A stretch of DNA of 64,000 nt from positions 124,001 through 188,000 of the forward strand of contig UCGV01000019.1 in assembly GCA_900471925.1 (NCBI GenBank), written 5' to 3'. How positions within the stretch are numbered: position 1 is the stretch's first letter; the number at the start of each line of letters is the position of its first letter. Of the stretch, positions 1 through 8,500 are shown piece by piece. The DNA comes from Hyphomicrobiales bacterium. GTDB taxonomy: Bacteria; Pseudomonadota; Alphaproteobacteria; Rhizobiales; Rhizobiaceae. Position numbers and translations under genes: made by a program. The notes under the pieces were generated by a model. That model made no database searches. It was not told the origin of the DNA and saw only the letters and a list, made by a program, of their open reading frames with translations.

Positions 1-678
1 GCGCTCCCCGAGCGCGATCACCTTGCCTTTGCCATCGCCGAAGATCTGCACTTCGACATGGCGGGCTTCGGCCACGAAACGCTCGATATAGACGCGCGCA
101 TCGCCGAAACTTGCCCGCGCTGTACGCTGTACGCTTTCGAACGAAGCCCTCAGGCTCACCGCATCGGCGCAGAGCTGCATGCCGATACCACCGCCGCCGG
201 CCGTGCTTTTCAGCATGACGGGATAACCGATCGTCTCGGCTGCAGCGAGTGCTTCTTCGGCGCTCGAAAGCAAGCCAGTGCCGGGCAGGAGCGGGACGCC
301 GCTCGCTTTGGCAAGTTCGCGCGCCGTGTGTTTCAGGCCAAAGGCCGAGAGGTGTTCGGGGCGCGGGCCGATGAAGGCGATGCCTTCGGCAGCAAGACGC
401 TCGGCAAAGCCGATATTTTCCGACAGGAAGCCATAGCCGGGATGAACCGCTTCGGCTCCAGTCGCCTTGCAGGAGGCGATGACGGCATCAACATTGAGAT
501 AGCTCTCGCTGGCAGGTGCCGGCCCGAGGCGAACAGCTTCATCCGCCATCAGTGCGGGCTTGGCGAAGCGGTCGGCATCGGAATAGACGGCGACGGACGC
601 AATACCCATTCGTCGCAGTGTCTTGATGACCCGGATGGCGATTTCACCCCGGTTGGCGATCAGGACTTTCTTGAACAT
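1..678 (-). CDS. Guanidine/urea carboxylase, N-terminal part (runs off the window)
   Basis: This is the first 226 codons of a biotin-dependent carboxylase, starting MFKKVLIANRGEIAIRV, the classic biotin carboxylase N-terminus. The glycine-rich ATP-grasp loop reads STAGGGGIGMQ, the form I associate with urea-type carboxylases rather than acetyl-CoA or pyruvate carboxylases (which usually have GGGGKGM). The family joins biotin carboxylase, carboxyltransferase and biotinyl domains and makes allophanate from urea or carboxyguanidine from guanidine using ATP and bicarbonate. Only the biotin carboxylase part is visible, so the residues that discriminate urea from guanidine are outside the window. 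The upstream guanidine-I riboswitch and the two DUF1989 genes favour guanidine. The start lies 2 bases after the stop of the preceding gene, so it is the distal gene of the operon. Product family is certain; substrate is inferred. Confidence 0.88.
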   Translation of the reverse strand, partial: MFKKVLIANRGEIAIRVIKTLRRMGIASVAVYSDADRFAKPALMADEAVRLGPAPASESYLNVDAVIASCKATGAEAVHPGYGFLSENIGFAERLAAEGIAFIGPRPEHLSAFGLKHTARELAKASGVPLLPGTGLLSSAEEALAAAETIGYPVMLKSTAGGGGIGMQLCADAVSLRASFESVQRTARASFGDARVYIERFVAEARHVEVQIFGDGKGKVIALGER

Positions 679-680
679 GC

Positions 681-1331
681 TCAGTCCTCGCCATCCCAGA
701 TCAGCACCCGGATTGGCGTCGGATCGAAGCCGTTGCAGGGATTGTTGATCTGCGGGCAGTTGGAGATGACGCAGAGCACATCCATTTCGGCGACGAGTTC
801 GACATAGTCGCCGGGTGCCGAGATGCCGTCGACGATCGTCATCTCGCCGGTCGGCTGGATCGGCACGTTCATGAAGAAATTGATATTCGGTACGATATCG
901 CGCTTGCCCATGCCGTGCTTGCTGACTTCGAGCACGAAATTGTCGCGGCAGGCATGCAGGTATTTCGTGCCGTGGCCGAAACGCACCGTGTTGCTCTCAC
1001 AGGAGCAGGCGCCCGCCGACGTATCATGGCGGCCGCAGCTGTCGGCCGTCATGGTCAGCATGACATTGCCTTCGTTCGACATGATTTTAGTGCCCGTGCC
1101 GATATAAGCGGCACCCTGCATGCGCATCGTATCCTGGTTCGAATAGCGCTCGGAAAAATCATCGGCACGGTAGAAGAGCGTGTCGATCGCCTGCTGGCCG
1201 TAGCTGTCCTCGATGCGGATCGTCTGACCCTTGCGCACGATGCCCGACCATGGGGCTTCCGCCGCGATGAAATGGTCCTGGGCGGCATTTTGCAGACTGC
1301 GATCAGGGGAGGTTTGGATGAAATCGGACAT
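681..1331 (-). CDS. cgdB: Urea carboxylase-associated protein 2 (DUF1989); probable carboxyguanidine deiminase subunit
   Basis: The 216-residue protein belongs to the DUF1989 family long annotated as urea carboxylase-associated protein 2. Cysteines and histidines cluster at about residues 98-112 (CGRHDTSAGACSCE), and the C-terminal stretch has MDVLCVISNCPQINNPCNG, consistent with a metal or catalytic centre. In guanidine-degrading bacteria, two such proteins together form carboxyguanidine deiminase (CgdAB), which releases ammonia from carboxyguanidine to give allophanate. The start is set by a strong ribosome binding site (GAGGAGA, about 7 bases upstream). It lies between the paralogue at 1342-2163 and the carboxylase, in an operon headed by a guanidine riboswitch. 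The role is inferred from family and context. Confidence 0.85.
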   Translation of the reverse strand: MSDFIQTSPDRSLQNAAQDHFIAAEAPWSGIVRKGQTIRIEDSYGQQAIDTLFYRADDFSERYSNQDTMRMQGAAYIGTGTKIMSNEGNVMLTMTADSCGRHDTSAGACSCESNTVRFGHGTKYLHACRDNFVLEVSKHGMGKRDIVPNINFFMNVPIQPTGEMTIVDGISAPGDYVELVAEMDVLCVISNCPQINNPCNGFDPTPIRVLIWDGED

Positions 1332-1341
1332 CGTCTTCTCC

Positions 1342-2163
1342 TCAGGCCTGCATCAGGGCGTTGTTTTCGAAACCGCGCACAGCCTCGGCCGTTGCCGTGC
1401 TGCAAAGATCATCCGCAGTCGGCACTGCGGCCTTGTAGCGCGTGATGACAACGGCCTTCGGCTGGTAGGAGGGATCGGGATCGAGCGGGTGCGGACAATT
1501 GGAAAAGCCGACCAGCATGTCCATTTCGGCGCGCAGTTCAACGTAATCGCCGCTGTTGGAGCGCTTGCCCTGCCAGCCGAAACCGCCAGCCGCGGCGAGG
1601 CGCACTGGCGCGAAAAGGTTGAGGGTGCCGGGAATATCGCGACGCTCGAGCCCGAGCTTGACGGCAACGAGGATGAGGTTGTCACGGGTGTTGCGGGTCT
1701 TTTCGCCGGGATATTTCGCTGCGTTCGAGGCCGCCGTCGAACCTCCCATCAGGCAGTCGTGGGCGCCCGAACTATCCTCGATCATCGAGAACATGACGCG
1801 GCCCATGTCGGAGAAGATTACGCGCCCCTTGCCGATTGCCGTCGTCCACTGGACCTTGGCGGTATCGACGAGATTGATCCTTTCGCTCGTATCATCGGCA
1901 TTCCAGGCGACGAGCGCCACCGTGGAATTGCCTTCCGCCTGGTCGACGCGGATTGCCTCGCCGCGCGAAAGCCTGGTTGACCAGTACCAGCCACCGGGGA
2001 TGATCTCCTGGTGGATGACCGCGGTGGCCTCGATGGCTTGTGCCGGTAACGGACTTGGGCCGGGCAGGGCCTTGGGAGCGAATTCCAGACCCTTCTTCTG
2101 GTGTTCCTCATAGCGCGCGCGATTGGTGGCGATCTCTTCGGGGGAGCGTCTCACATGCATCAT
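1342..2163 (-). CDS. cgdA: Urea carboxylase-associated protein 1 (DUF1989); probable carboxyguanidine deiminase subunit
   Basis: The 273-residue protein is the larger DUF1989 paralogue of its neighbour. The two share the pattern of a DS-x(3)-HD segment (here EDSSGAHDCLMGGST) and a C-terminal GDYVELRAEMDMLVGFSNCP block. It is the usual partner of the second DUF1989 protein in carboxyguanidine deiminase. The start MMHVRRSPEE is chosen because it overlaps the stop of the ABC ATPase gene (ATGA-type overlap) and has AGGAGAG upstream; a longer open frame to 2427 lies wholly inside the ATPase gene and is not used. Ten bases separate it from the next gene. Together the pair would convert carboxyguanidine to allophanate in the cytoplasm. 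Confidence 0.85.
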   Translation of the reverse strand: MMHVRRSPEEIATNRARYEEHQKKGLEFAPKALPGPSPLPAQAIEATAVIHQEIIPGGWYWSTRLSRGEAIRVDQAEGNSTVALVAWNADDTSERINLVDTAKVQWTTAIGKGRVIFSDMGRVMFSMIEDSSGAHDCLMGGSTAASNAAKYPGEKTRNTRDNLILVAVKLGLERRDIPGTLNLFAPVRLAAAGGFGWQGKRSNSGDYVELRAEMDMLVGFSNCPHPLDPDPSYQPKAVVITRYKAAVPTADDLCSTATAEAVRGFENNALMQA

Positions 2164-2984
2164 AGCATCTCTCCTGACGGTGCCAGGTCGTCCCGGCTGT
2201 GCCCCAGGGAAGCGACCGGGCCGTCCCGGTCGGGGCTGAACATCGATGACTGGCCGGCAAGGCGCGGCGGCCAGATGGAAATATCCTTGGTGATGGTGGC
2301 GCCGTAGCGCTCCTTTTCTTCCGGCCGGTCGCGGCGGCGTTCGAAAGCGACGACGCGGCTTGCGAGCGTGAAAGCCTCGCGCATGTCGTGCGTGACCATG
2401 ACGACGGTCATCTGCGTTTCGTGCCAAAGCCTCTTCATCAGCGTGTGGATCTCCGCACGGATGCCCGGATCGAGCGCACCGAAGGGTTCGTCGAGGAGCA
2501 GCACTTTCGGCTTCATGATGAGCGCCTGGGCGAGTGCGAGGCGCTGCTGCATGCCGCCGGATAGCTGGGCCGGATATTTGCTCTCAGAACCGCTAAGCCC
2601 GACCTCGGCAATCAACTGGCGTGCTTCGTCGATGGCGTTGCGGCGTGCCGCGCCGAAGAGCTTGGCCTTGTAGCGTGCTGCGGACAATTCCTTGCCGAGC
2701 AACACGTTGCCGAGAACCGTAAGGTGCGGAAAGACGGAGTAGCGCTGGAAGACGACGCCGCGATCCGGTCCCGGTTCCGGCGGTAGTGCTTCACCATCGA
2801 GCAGGATCTTGCCTTTCGTCGGTTGTTCCTGGCCGAGCAGCATGCGCAGGAAAGTGGTCTTGCCGCAGCCCGACGGGCCGACAAGGGCGACGAAGGCACG
2901 AGAGGCGACGGTCAGCGACACGTCCTCGAGCACGATCTGGTCGCCATATTCCTTCCAGACCTTTTCGATCTTCAGTTCGCTCAT
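2160..2984 (-). CDS. ABC transporter ATPase, NitT/TauT (SsuB/TauB) type, of the guanidine operon
   Basis: The 274-residue nucleotide-binding protein has Walker A GPSGCGKTT, signature LSGGMQQRLALA and Walker B VLLLDEPFGALD, followed by a switch histidine in VTHDMREA. It would power the permease encoded directly upstream. The start MSELKIEKVWKEYG is preferred over an upstream extension because it overlaps the permease stop by four bases (ATGA), indicating translational coupling. The stop overlaps the start of the DUF1989 gene in the same way. The likely substrate is guanidine, judged from the riboswitch; urea or a related compound cannot be excluded. Confidence 0.9.
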   Translation of the reverse strand: MSELKIEKVWKEYGDQIVLEDVSLTVASRAFVALVGPSGCGKTTFLRMLLGQEQPTKGKILLDGEALPPEPGPDRGVVFQRYSVFPHLTVLGNVLLGKELSAARYKAKLFGAARRNAIDEARQLIAEVGLSGSESKYPAQLSGGMQQRLALAQALIMKPKVLLLDEPFGALDPGIRAEIHTLMKRLWHETQMTVVMVTHDMREAFTLASRVVAFERRRDRPEEKERYGATITKDISIWPPRLAGQSSMFSPDRDGPVASLGHSRDDLAPSGEML

Positions 2985-3799
2985 GCCTGCTTCTCCAGTT
3001 CCGACCAGGGGAAGACGACGATGCGCAGGCGATCGAGCAGGGCGTTCATCACCACCGCGAGCAGGGTGATCCAGACGACATAGGGAAAGATGATGTCCAT
3101 CGAGAGATAGCGTCGGACAAGGAAGATGCGGTAGCCGAGGCCGGAATCCGAGGAGATCGCTTCGGCCGCAATCAGAAATAGCCAGGCCGGGCCGAGCTGC
3201 AGTCTGAGGCAAGTGATCAGACGCGGCAGGATCTGTGGCAGCACGACGCGCAAGCCGATCTGCCATGAGGAGCCGCCGAGTGTCTCGGCCTTGACGATCT
3301 GTTCGCGCGGCAATTCCAGCGCCTTCAACGCCAGGTCACGGATCATTGTCGGCGCCACGCCGATGACGATAAGGGCGATCTTCGACGTTTCGCCGAGACC
3401 CATGACGATGAAGAGGATCGGCAGGAGCGCCAATGGCGGCACCATGGAAATAACGGCGATGAAAGGAGCAAGCAGCGCGCGTAGATAGGGCAGCATGCCG
3501 ATCAGCATGCCGACGACGAGTGCAATTGCCGTGGAGATTCCGAGGCCGGCAAGCAGGCGGATCAGGCTCGCACCGGTATCCGACCAGAGCAGAAATTCAC
3601 CGGTACGCTGGTCTGCAACGAAGGCCAGTCGGTTGATCGCATCGGCAAAGCCGGCAAGGCTCGGCAGAAGCTTGTCATTGGCGTTCTCAGCCAGTCGCGC
3701 AGCCGAGCCGAAGGCATAGGCAACAACGAGCAGCACGAAGGGCAGCAGCATCAGGGCAAACTGCGCGCCCCGGCTCGGCCTCGTGTTGATCCAACGCAT
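2981..3799 (-). CDS. ABC transporter permease, NitT/TauT type, of the guanidine operon
   Basis: The 272-residue integral membrane protein has an N-terminal helix (FALMLLPFVLLVVAYAFG) and further hydrophobic segments. The cytoplasmic EAA loop is visible as AKALELPREQIVKAETLGGS-like sequence around residues 155-175, the docking site for the ATPase. It forms the channel of the importer with the neighbouring ATPase and binding protein. It overlaps the ATPase gene by four bases. A GGAG ribosome binding site lies about 9 bases before the start. The gap to the binding-protein gene holds a small stem-loop. The family call is firm; the substrate is inferred from the riboswitch. Confidence 0.9.
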   Translation of the reverse strand: MRWINTRPSRGAQFALMLLPFVLLVVAYAFGSAARLAENANDKLLPSLAGFADAINRLAFVADQRTGEFLLWSDTGASLIRLLAGLGISTAIALVVGMLIGMLPYLRALLAPFIAVISMVPPLALLPILFIVMGLGETSKIALIVIGVAPTMIRDLALKALELPREQIVKAETLGGSSWQIGLRVVLPQILPRLITCLRLQLGPAWLFLIAAEAISSDSGLGYRIFLVRRYLSMDIIFPYVVWITLLAVVMNALLDRLRIVVFPWSELEKQA

Positions 3800-3828
3800 G
3801 GGAAATGCTCCGATGGTGAAGGAGAAGA

Positions 3829-3847
3829 GGCGCGGGTAGGCCGCGCC
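3829..3847 (-). other. Intercistronic stem-loop between binding-protein and permease genes
   Basis: Arms GGCGCGG and CCGCGCC form a 7-bp GC stem with a short loop in the 58-base gap. There is no T-run after it on the transcribed strand, so it is more likely an mRNA 3'-end protector or partial attenuator favouring the binding protein than a full terminator. Confidence 0.4.
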
Positions 3848-3857
3848 CCCGTTGTGA

Positions 3858-4931
3858 TCAGAGCGAACCGTCGGCGGCTGCCTTCATGTAGGTCTCGGTG
3901 AAGCGCAGCTTCACGTTGCCGATATCGCCCAGCACCTTGCCGTCAGGCATTTCGATGCCGATGACGTCGGCAGACGGTGCGCCATTGCCGAGCAGGCCCT
4001 TCTCGAAGAGGAAGTTGCGCACCAGATCCATAGTCTTCGGCAGGCCGGGCGAGGCAGTGAAGGCAACGGCATCAGCCGGCTTATCGAAAAGCTTGGTGGC
4101 CGCAAGCTGAGCTTCGAAACCGGCAAGATCGGTGCCGGATGCCGAGCCCATGGCCTCGCGGGCTGCCTTGCCTTCGGCGGTATCGGCCCGCAGAAGGGCG
4201 GCGGTCTCATACCAGATACCAGCAAGCGCCTTGCCGAAATTCGGATTGTCCTTCAGCACGCCGCTATTGGCGACCATCAGGTCAATGATTTCGCCCGGCA
4301 CTTGCGAGCTGTCAAAAACCTTCTTGGCCGTGGGATCTTCGAGGATAGTGGAGACCAACGGATTCCAGGTGACGACGGCGGAGACATCGGCGGTCTTATA
4401 GGCCGCGACCATATCGGCGTCTGATGTGTTGACCACCTTCACGTCACGCTCGGTCAGCTTGATGCTTTCGAGGGCGCGGGCGAGCAAATAGTGCGAGACC
4501 GAGAATTCGACGAGATTGACGTTCTGGCCCTTGATATCGGCAAGGCTTGCCTTGTCCTTGAGAATGACGGCGTCATTGCCGTTTGAAAAGTCGCCGACGA
4601 TGACGGCAGTCGTATCGACGCCACCGGCGGCCGGGATCGACAACCCGTCCATATTGGTCAGCGTCACGGCGTCGAATGCGCCGGCCGTGTACTGGTTCAT
4701 CGATTCCACATAATCGTTGAACTGAGTGATATCGATCTTGATGCCGTATTTGTCGGCCCATTTCTTGACGATGCCGTGATCAGCCGCGTAGCCCCAGGGC
4801 ATCCAGCCGACATAGATGGACCAGGCAACCTTGAACTCGGTTTTCTGTTCAGCCTTGGCGATGGAGCCGAAACCCAGCGCCAGCGAGGCAGAGAGGGCGG
4901 TGATTGAAAGGATCTTCGAAAAAGTCTGCAT
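3858..4931 (-). CDS. ABC transporter substrate-binding protein (putative urea/guanidine ABC transporter)
   Basis: The 357-residue periplasmic protein starts MQTFSKILSITALSASLALG, a clear signal peptide with cleavage likely near AKAEQ. The mature part (FKVAWSIYVGWMPWGYAADH and onward) matches the SsuA/TauA/NMT1-like fold and the group annotated as the putative urea ABC transporter binding protein found with urea carboxylase. The start is chosen for the AAGGGGAA ribosome binding site just upstream; nine extra in-frame codons upstream lie in the leader. It is the first gene of the operon, 26 bases after a riboswitch-linked terminator. It most likely captures guanidine or a guanidine-like compound. 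That ligand is inferred. Confidence 0.88.
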   Translation of the reverse strand: MQTFSKILSITALSASLALGFGSIAKAEQKTEFKVAWSIYVGWMPWGYAADHGIVKKWADKYGIKIDITQFNDYVESMNQYTAGAFDAVTLTNMDGLSIPAAGGVDTTAVIVGDFSNGNDAVILKDKASLADIKGQNVNLVEFSVSHYLLARALESIKLTERDVKVVNTSDADMVAAYKTADVSAVVTWNPLVSTILEDPTAKKVFDSSQVPGEIIDLMVANSGVLKDNPNFGKALAGIWYETAALLRADTAEGKAAREAMGSASGTDLAGFEAQLAATKLFDKPADAVAFTASPGLPKTMDLVRNFLFEKGLLGNGAPSADVIGIEMPDGKVLGDIGNVKLRFTETYMKAAADGSL

Positions 4932-4956
4932 TGAAATTCCCCTTTTGCTTTTCTTC

Positions 4957-4995
4957 AAAAGGGATCGGCAATGACCATCGTGCCGCCAATCCCTT
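4957..4995 (-). terminator. Intrinsic terminator of the riboswitch expression platform
   Basis: On the minus strand, AAGGGATTGGC pairs with GCCGATCCCTT (one T-G pair) around a 17-base loop and is followed by a short T stretch. It sits immediately 3' of the guanidine aptamer and before the first gene. This is the layout of a transcriptional ON switch, in which guanidine binding would prevent terminator folding. Confidence 0.72.
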
Positions 4996-5000
4996 GGCTT

Positions 5001-5115
5001 ACGAGGTCTCCCGGGCTTTTGTCCCGCCGTGCACCCGGCGGGATTTCTCCCCCGCCGGTGGTAGCTCTCGGACCAGTCACGCTCTCCGAAAGCGCCGGAA
5101 CCCTAGCCACCAACT
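5001..5115 (-). promoter_or_regulatory. Guanidine-I riboswitch (ykkC class)
   Basis: Reading the minus strand, the leader contains the hallmark blocks of the ykkC/guanidine-I aptamer in order: GGCTAGGGTTCCG, then ACTGGTCCGAGAGC, then a GC-rich hairpin, then CACGGCGGGACAAAAGCCCG and GGGAGA. These are the conserved nucleotides that form the guanidine pocket in this RNA class. It lies about 70 bases upstream of the binding-protein start and is followed by an intrinsic terminator. Known function of the class: sensing free guanidinium and switching on guanidine carboxylase and exporter or importer genes. Boundaries are approximate to within about 5 bases. Confidence 0.93.
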
Positions 5116-5129
5116 CTGCGTGTATCGAA

Positions 5130-5144
5130 GCAAGCACTATGCCA
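5130..5144 (-). promoter_or_regulatory. Sigma-54 (RpoN) promoter of the guanidine operon
   Basis: The minus strand reads TGGCATAGTGCTTGC. The GG at -24 and GC at -12 are separated by exactly the canonical 10 bases, and both the TGGCA and TTGC blocks match the consensus. The predicted transcription start (about 12 bases on, near 5118) falls immediately before the riboswitch aptamer, which independently supports it. A partial NtrC-like half-site (TGCGCGATATTGG) lies at 5184-5196. This would put guanidine use under nitrogen control. Confidence 0.62.
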
Positions 5145-5536
5145 AATCGTCTATGTCTTTGATTTTAAAAGACTGACCTATCGTGCGCGATATTGGATTC
5201 CCGCGAAGTGCATACGGATGCTCATAAAAAGTGCACAGGATGAGATCGGCTCTGTAGGATGCTCAAAAAATAGTAGACTGCAGAAGCAACATTAAATTGC
5301 TCAATCATAAACAATTCAATTTTAAGTGATTGCTTTTTGATATTCAAACATCCCCTACCGGCGTTCTGCCTGCTTTTTGATCCTGTTTTCGCTCTTCGTC
5401 CGTCGGACATCAGATGAGGGTCATCATAACGACGTATGGCGCATCACCCCCTTACCCCGGATTGCTGTCGTTCGTTTCTCTACGAAAGCTGGCAGGATCG
5501 ATTTCTGCGATATGGGGAAATGGGGGCAAACCGCTT
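5145..5536. other. AT-rich divergent intergenic region
   Basis: This stretch separates the minus-strand guanidine operon from the plus-strand giant protein gene. The part at about 5255-5345 is markedly AT-rich, with short inverted AATTG/CAATT elements. It probably holds the activator site for the sigma-54 promoter and the promoter of the downstream gene. I see no convincing coding sequence; open frames at 5377 and 5222 look random. Confidence 0.5.
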
Positions 5537-8500
5537 ATGCGGAGGATTCATCTAAGGAATCGGGAATATCTGACTACGATCGGCGGGACGCTGAGCGTCT
5601 CTGGCGCTTCGGCTGCATGGGGAGCAACGGCCGGATCTGCGCTCGTGGTGTCTTCGGCCCATACCGGTGATTCACCCCGCTTTACCAATCAGGGTGGTGC
5701 GGTCTTCCAGTCTTCCTTTATGGGCCAGGTCTCTTCGCCCGCCTCCGTCATCTCATCGGCCAACCCACAGTCTTTCTCCACGACGGCTCCTGCATCCAGT
5801 GCATATGACAGTTCGGGAGCTTCCGACACGAATACGGCATCGGCAGCGACCGTATTTCAGACCCCTTCGTCCGTTTCCAAACGCACGGTGCTTGCCCCTG
5901 ATCCATCGGAAGAGGCCGCAACGCTGCCCGCCGCCCCCGCCCTGACTGGCGTCGCCGCCGAAGCGGATTCCAGCGCAGGAAGCACAAGTGCCAAGACCGT
6001 TTCGCCGATCGCTCCCTCCAGCAGCGTCGGCACAACCGCATTGCGCCTTCAGGCGGCAATTGCCTCCATCCAGGTCCAGCCGGACCAGAGCACGTCCATC
6101 GAAGCGAGAGCAGCGCCGGCCGCACTTGCCGCACCGATGACGGCAACAGCAGCGGCCGAGCCTGTTCTCAATAAAATCGCCCTTGAAAACATGAAAGAGG
6201 GCAACCCCATCAGCGAGTGGGGCCTCGAAGGCGACGGTGGCGGTACGATCCAGGGCTTCGCCACCGAGATCAGCACCAATATCGGCCAGACGGTCAATTT
6301 CAAGATCGCGACCGACAGCACGAGCTATCGGATCGATATCTACCGCATGGGCTATTACGGTGGTGACGGCGCGCGAAAGGTGGATTCCATCGAGCAGCGG
6401 TTGACGACCGCGCAGATCCAGCCGCACCCGATTGTCGATATGTCGCTCGGCCTTATCGACTGCGGCAACTGGTCCGTTTCGGCGAGCTGGGAGATCCCAG
6501 ACGACGCCGTCTCCGGCGTCTACTTCGCCAAGCTGGTGCGCGAGGATGGCACCGAGGATGCTGGCATCATTCCTTTCGTCGTACGCGACGATGCATCCAC
6601 CAGCGACATCGTTTTCCAGACCTCTGACACGACATGGCAGGCCTATAATGCCTGGGGCGGCGCCAGCCTTTATTATGGCGAAGTCCCGGTCGATCCGGCC
6701 GACATGATCGGCTATCTGCCGCCAAACTGCAGCTGCGGTCTGACGGCGATCGGCCGCGCCTCGGCCGTTAGTTACAATCGGCCGATCATCACCAATACGA
6801 GCCCAATCGGTGGCTCGCATGATTATATTTTCGGCGTCGAATCCTCGGCCATCTCGTGGCTGGAGCAGAACGGCTACGACGTTTCCTATATTTCCGGCGT
6901 CGATGCGACACGCAGTGGCGCGCTGCTACTCAATCACGATGCTTTCCTGTCTGTCGGCCATGACGAATATTGGTCCGCCGAGCAGCGCGCCAATGTCGAG
7001 GCCGCGCGTGATGCCGGCGTCAATCTCGCCTTCTGGAGCGGCAACGAGGTCTACTGGAAGGTTCGCTGGGAAAGCAGCATCGACGGCAGTGGCCAGGCCT
7101 ATCGTACCATGGTTTGCTACAAGGAGACCTGGGGCACGAGCAGCGATCCCAGCAATACCGGCACGGGCACATGGCGCGATCCACGCTATGCTGATCCCGG
7201 TCAGGAGCCGGAGAATTCGCTGACGGGTACGATGTTCCAAGTGGACAGCTACCGCCTGGATACGATCACCATTCCTTACGACTATTCGAACCTGCGCTTC
7301 TGGCGCAACACCGATGTCGCCGAGTTGCAGGAGGGCGATACCTACAGTCTGGTGCAGAACCTGCTCGGCTACGAGTGGGACTCCGATGTCGAAAACGGTT
7401 TCCGGCCCGCCGGCCTCGTCAATCTCTCGCTCTCCTCTGTCTCAGTCGATACCTATCTGCGCGACTATGGCACGACAGTGGGTTCTGCTATCGCCACGCA
7501 CAGCCTCACCATGTACCGAGCAGAAAGCGGCGCGCTGGTTTTCGGCGCCGGTACCGTTTTCTGGTCCTGGGGCCTCAGCGACAACCATCAGGGACCGTCG
7601 ACGCCAACCGATCGCAACGTGCAGCAGGCGATGGTCAACATGTTCGCCGACATGGGCATTCAGCCGACAACGCTCGATGCCAGCCTGCTCCTCGCCTCGC
7701 AATCGACCGACACGCTAAAGCCGACCTCCTCGGTCAGCACACCAATCGTCGGCGCCTCGTTCATCGAGGGCCAGCGTGTGACGATAACGGGCACAGCGCA
7801 GGATTTCGGCGGCGGCATCATCGCCGGTGTGGAGGTTTCCACTGACGGCGGCCTGCACTGGTTCAAAGCCACGGGCCGCGAAAACTGGAGCTATAACTGG
7901 GTCGTCCAGGCAAGCGGCACCTATACGATCATGTCACGCGCCGTCGATGATAGCGTGAACCTCGAAGCACCATCAGCCGGCAAGCAGGTCACGGTCACGC
8001 TGCCGAGCACCCAAGGCCTCTGGACGCTTGCGGCAACGCCGGCGACCGAAACGGCGATCGACCGTGATCCCGTCGAGCTCGGCCTGCGGTTCCAGGCAAC
8101 AACCTCGGGCGCGGTGCAAGGAATTCGCTTCTACAAGGGTTTTTATAATATCGGCGAACATGTCGTAAGCCTTTGGACGGGCGACGGCACGCTGATTGCA
8201 ACCGGCGTCTCTGTCGGTGAATCTCTGTCCGGCTGGCAGACGGTCATGTTTTCCTCGCCGATCCAGATCGCGGCGGGCACGACCTATGTGGCCTCCTATC
8301 ACAGCAACGGCTTCTACTCCGTCACCGAAAATTATTTTGGCACCACCTACGCCAGCGGTGCGCTTAAGGCCGTCGATGGTGGTGGCGTCTTTGCCTATAG
8401 CGCCAATGCCGGCACATTCCCCGGCCAAAGCCCGGGAGGCTCCAACTATTGGGTGGACGTGGTCTTCGATGCAGGCACGAATAGCCTGCCTGTCGCCGGC

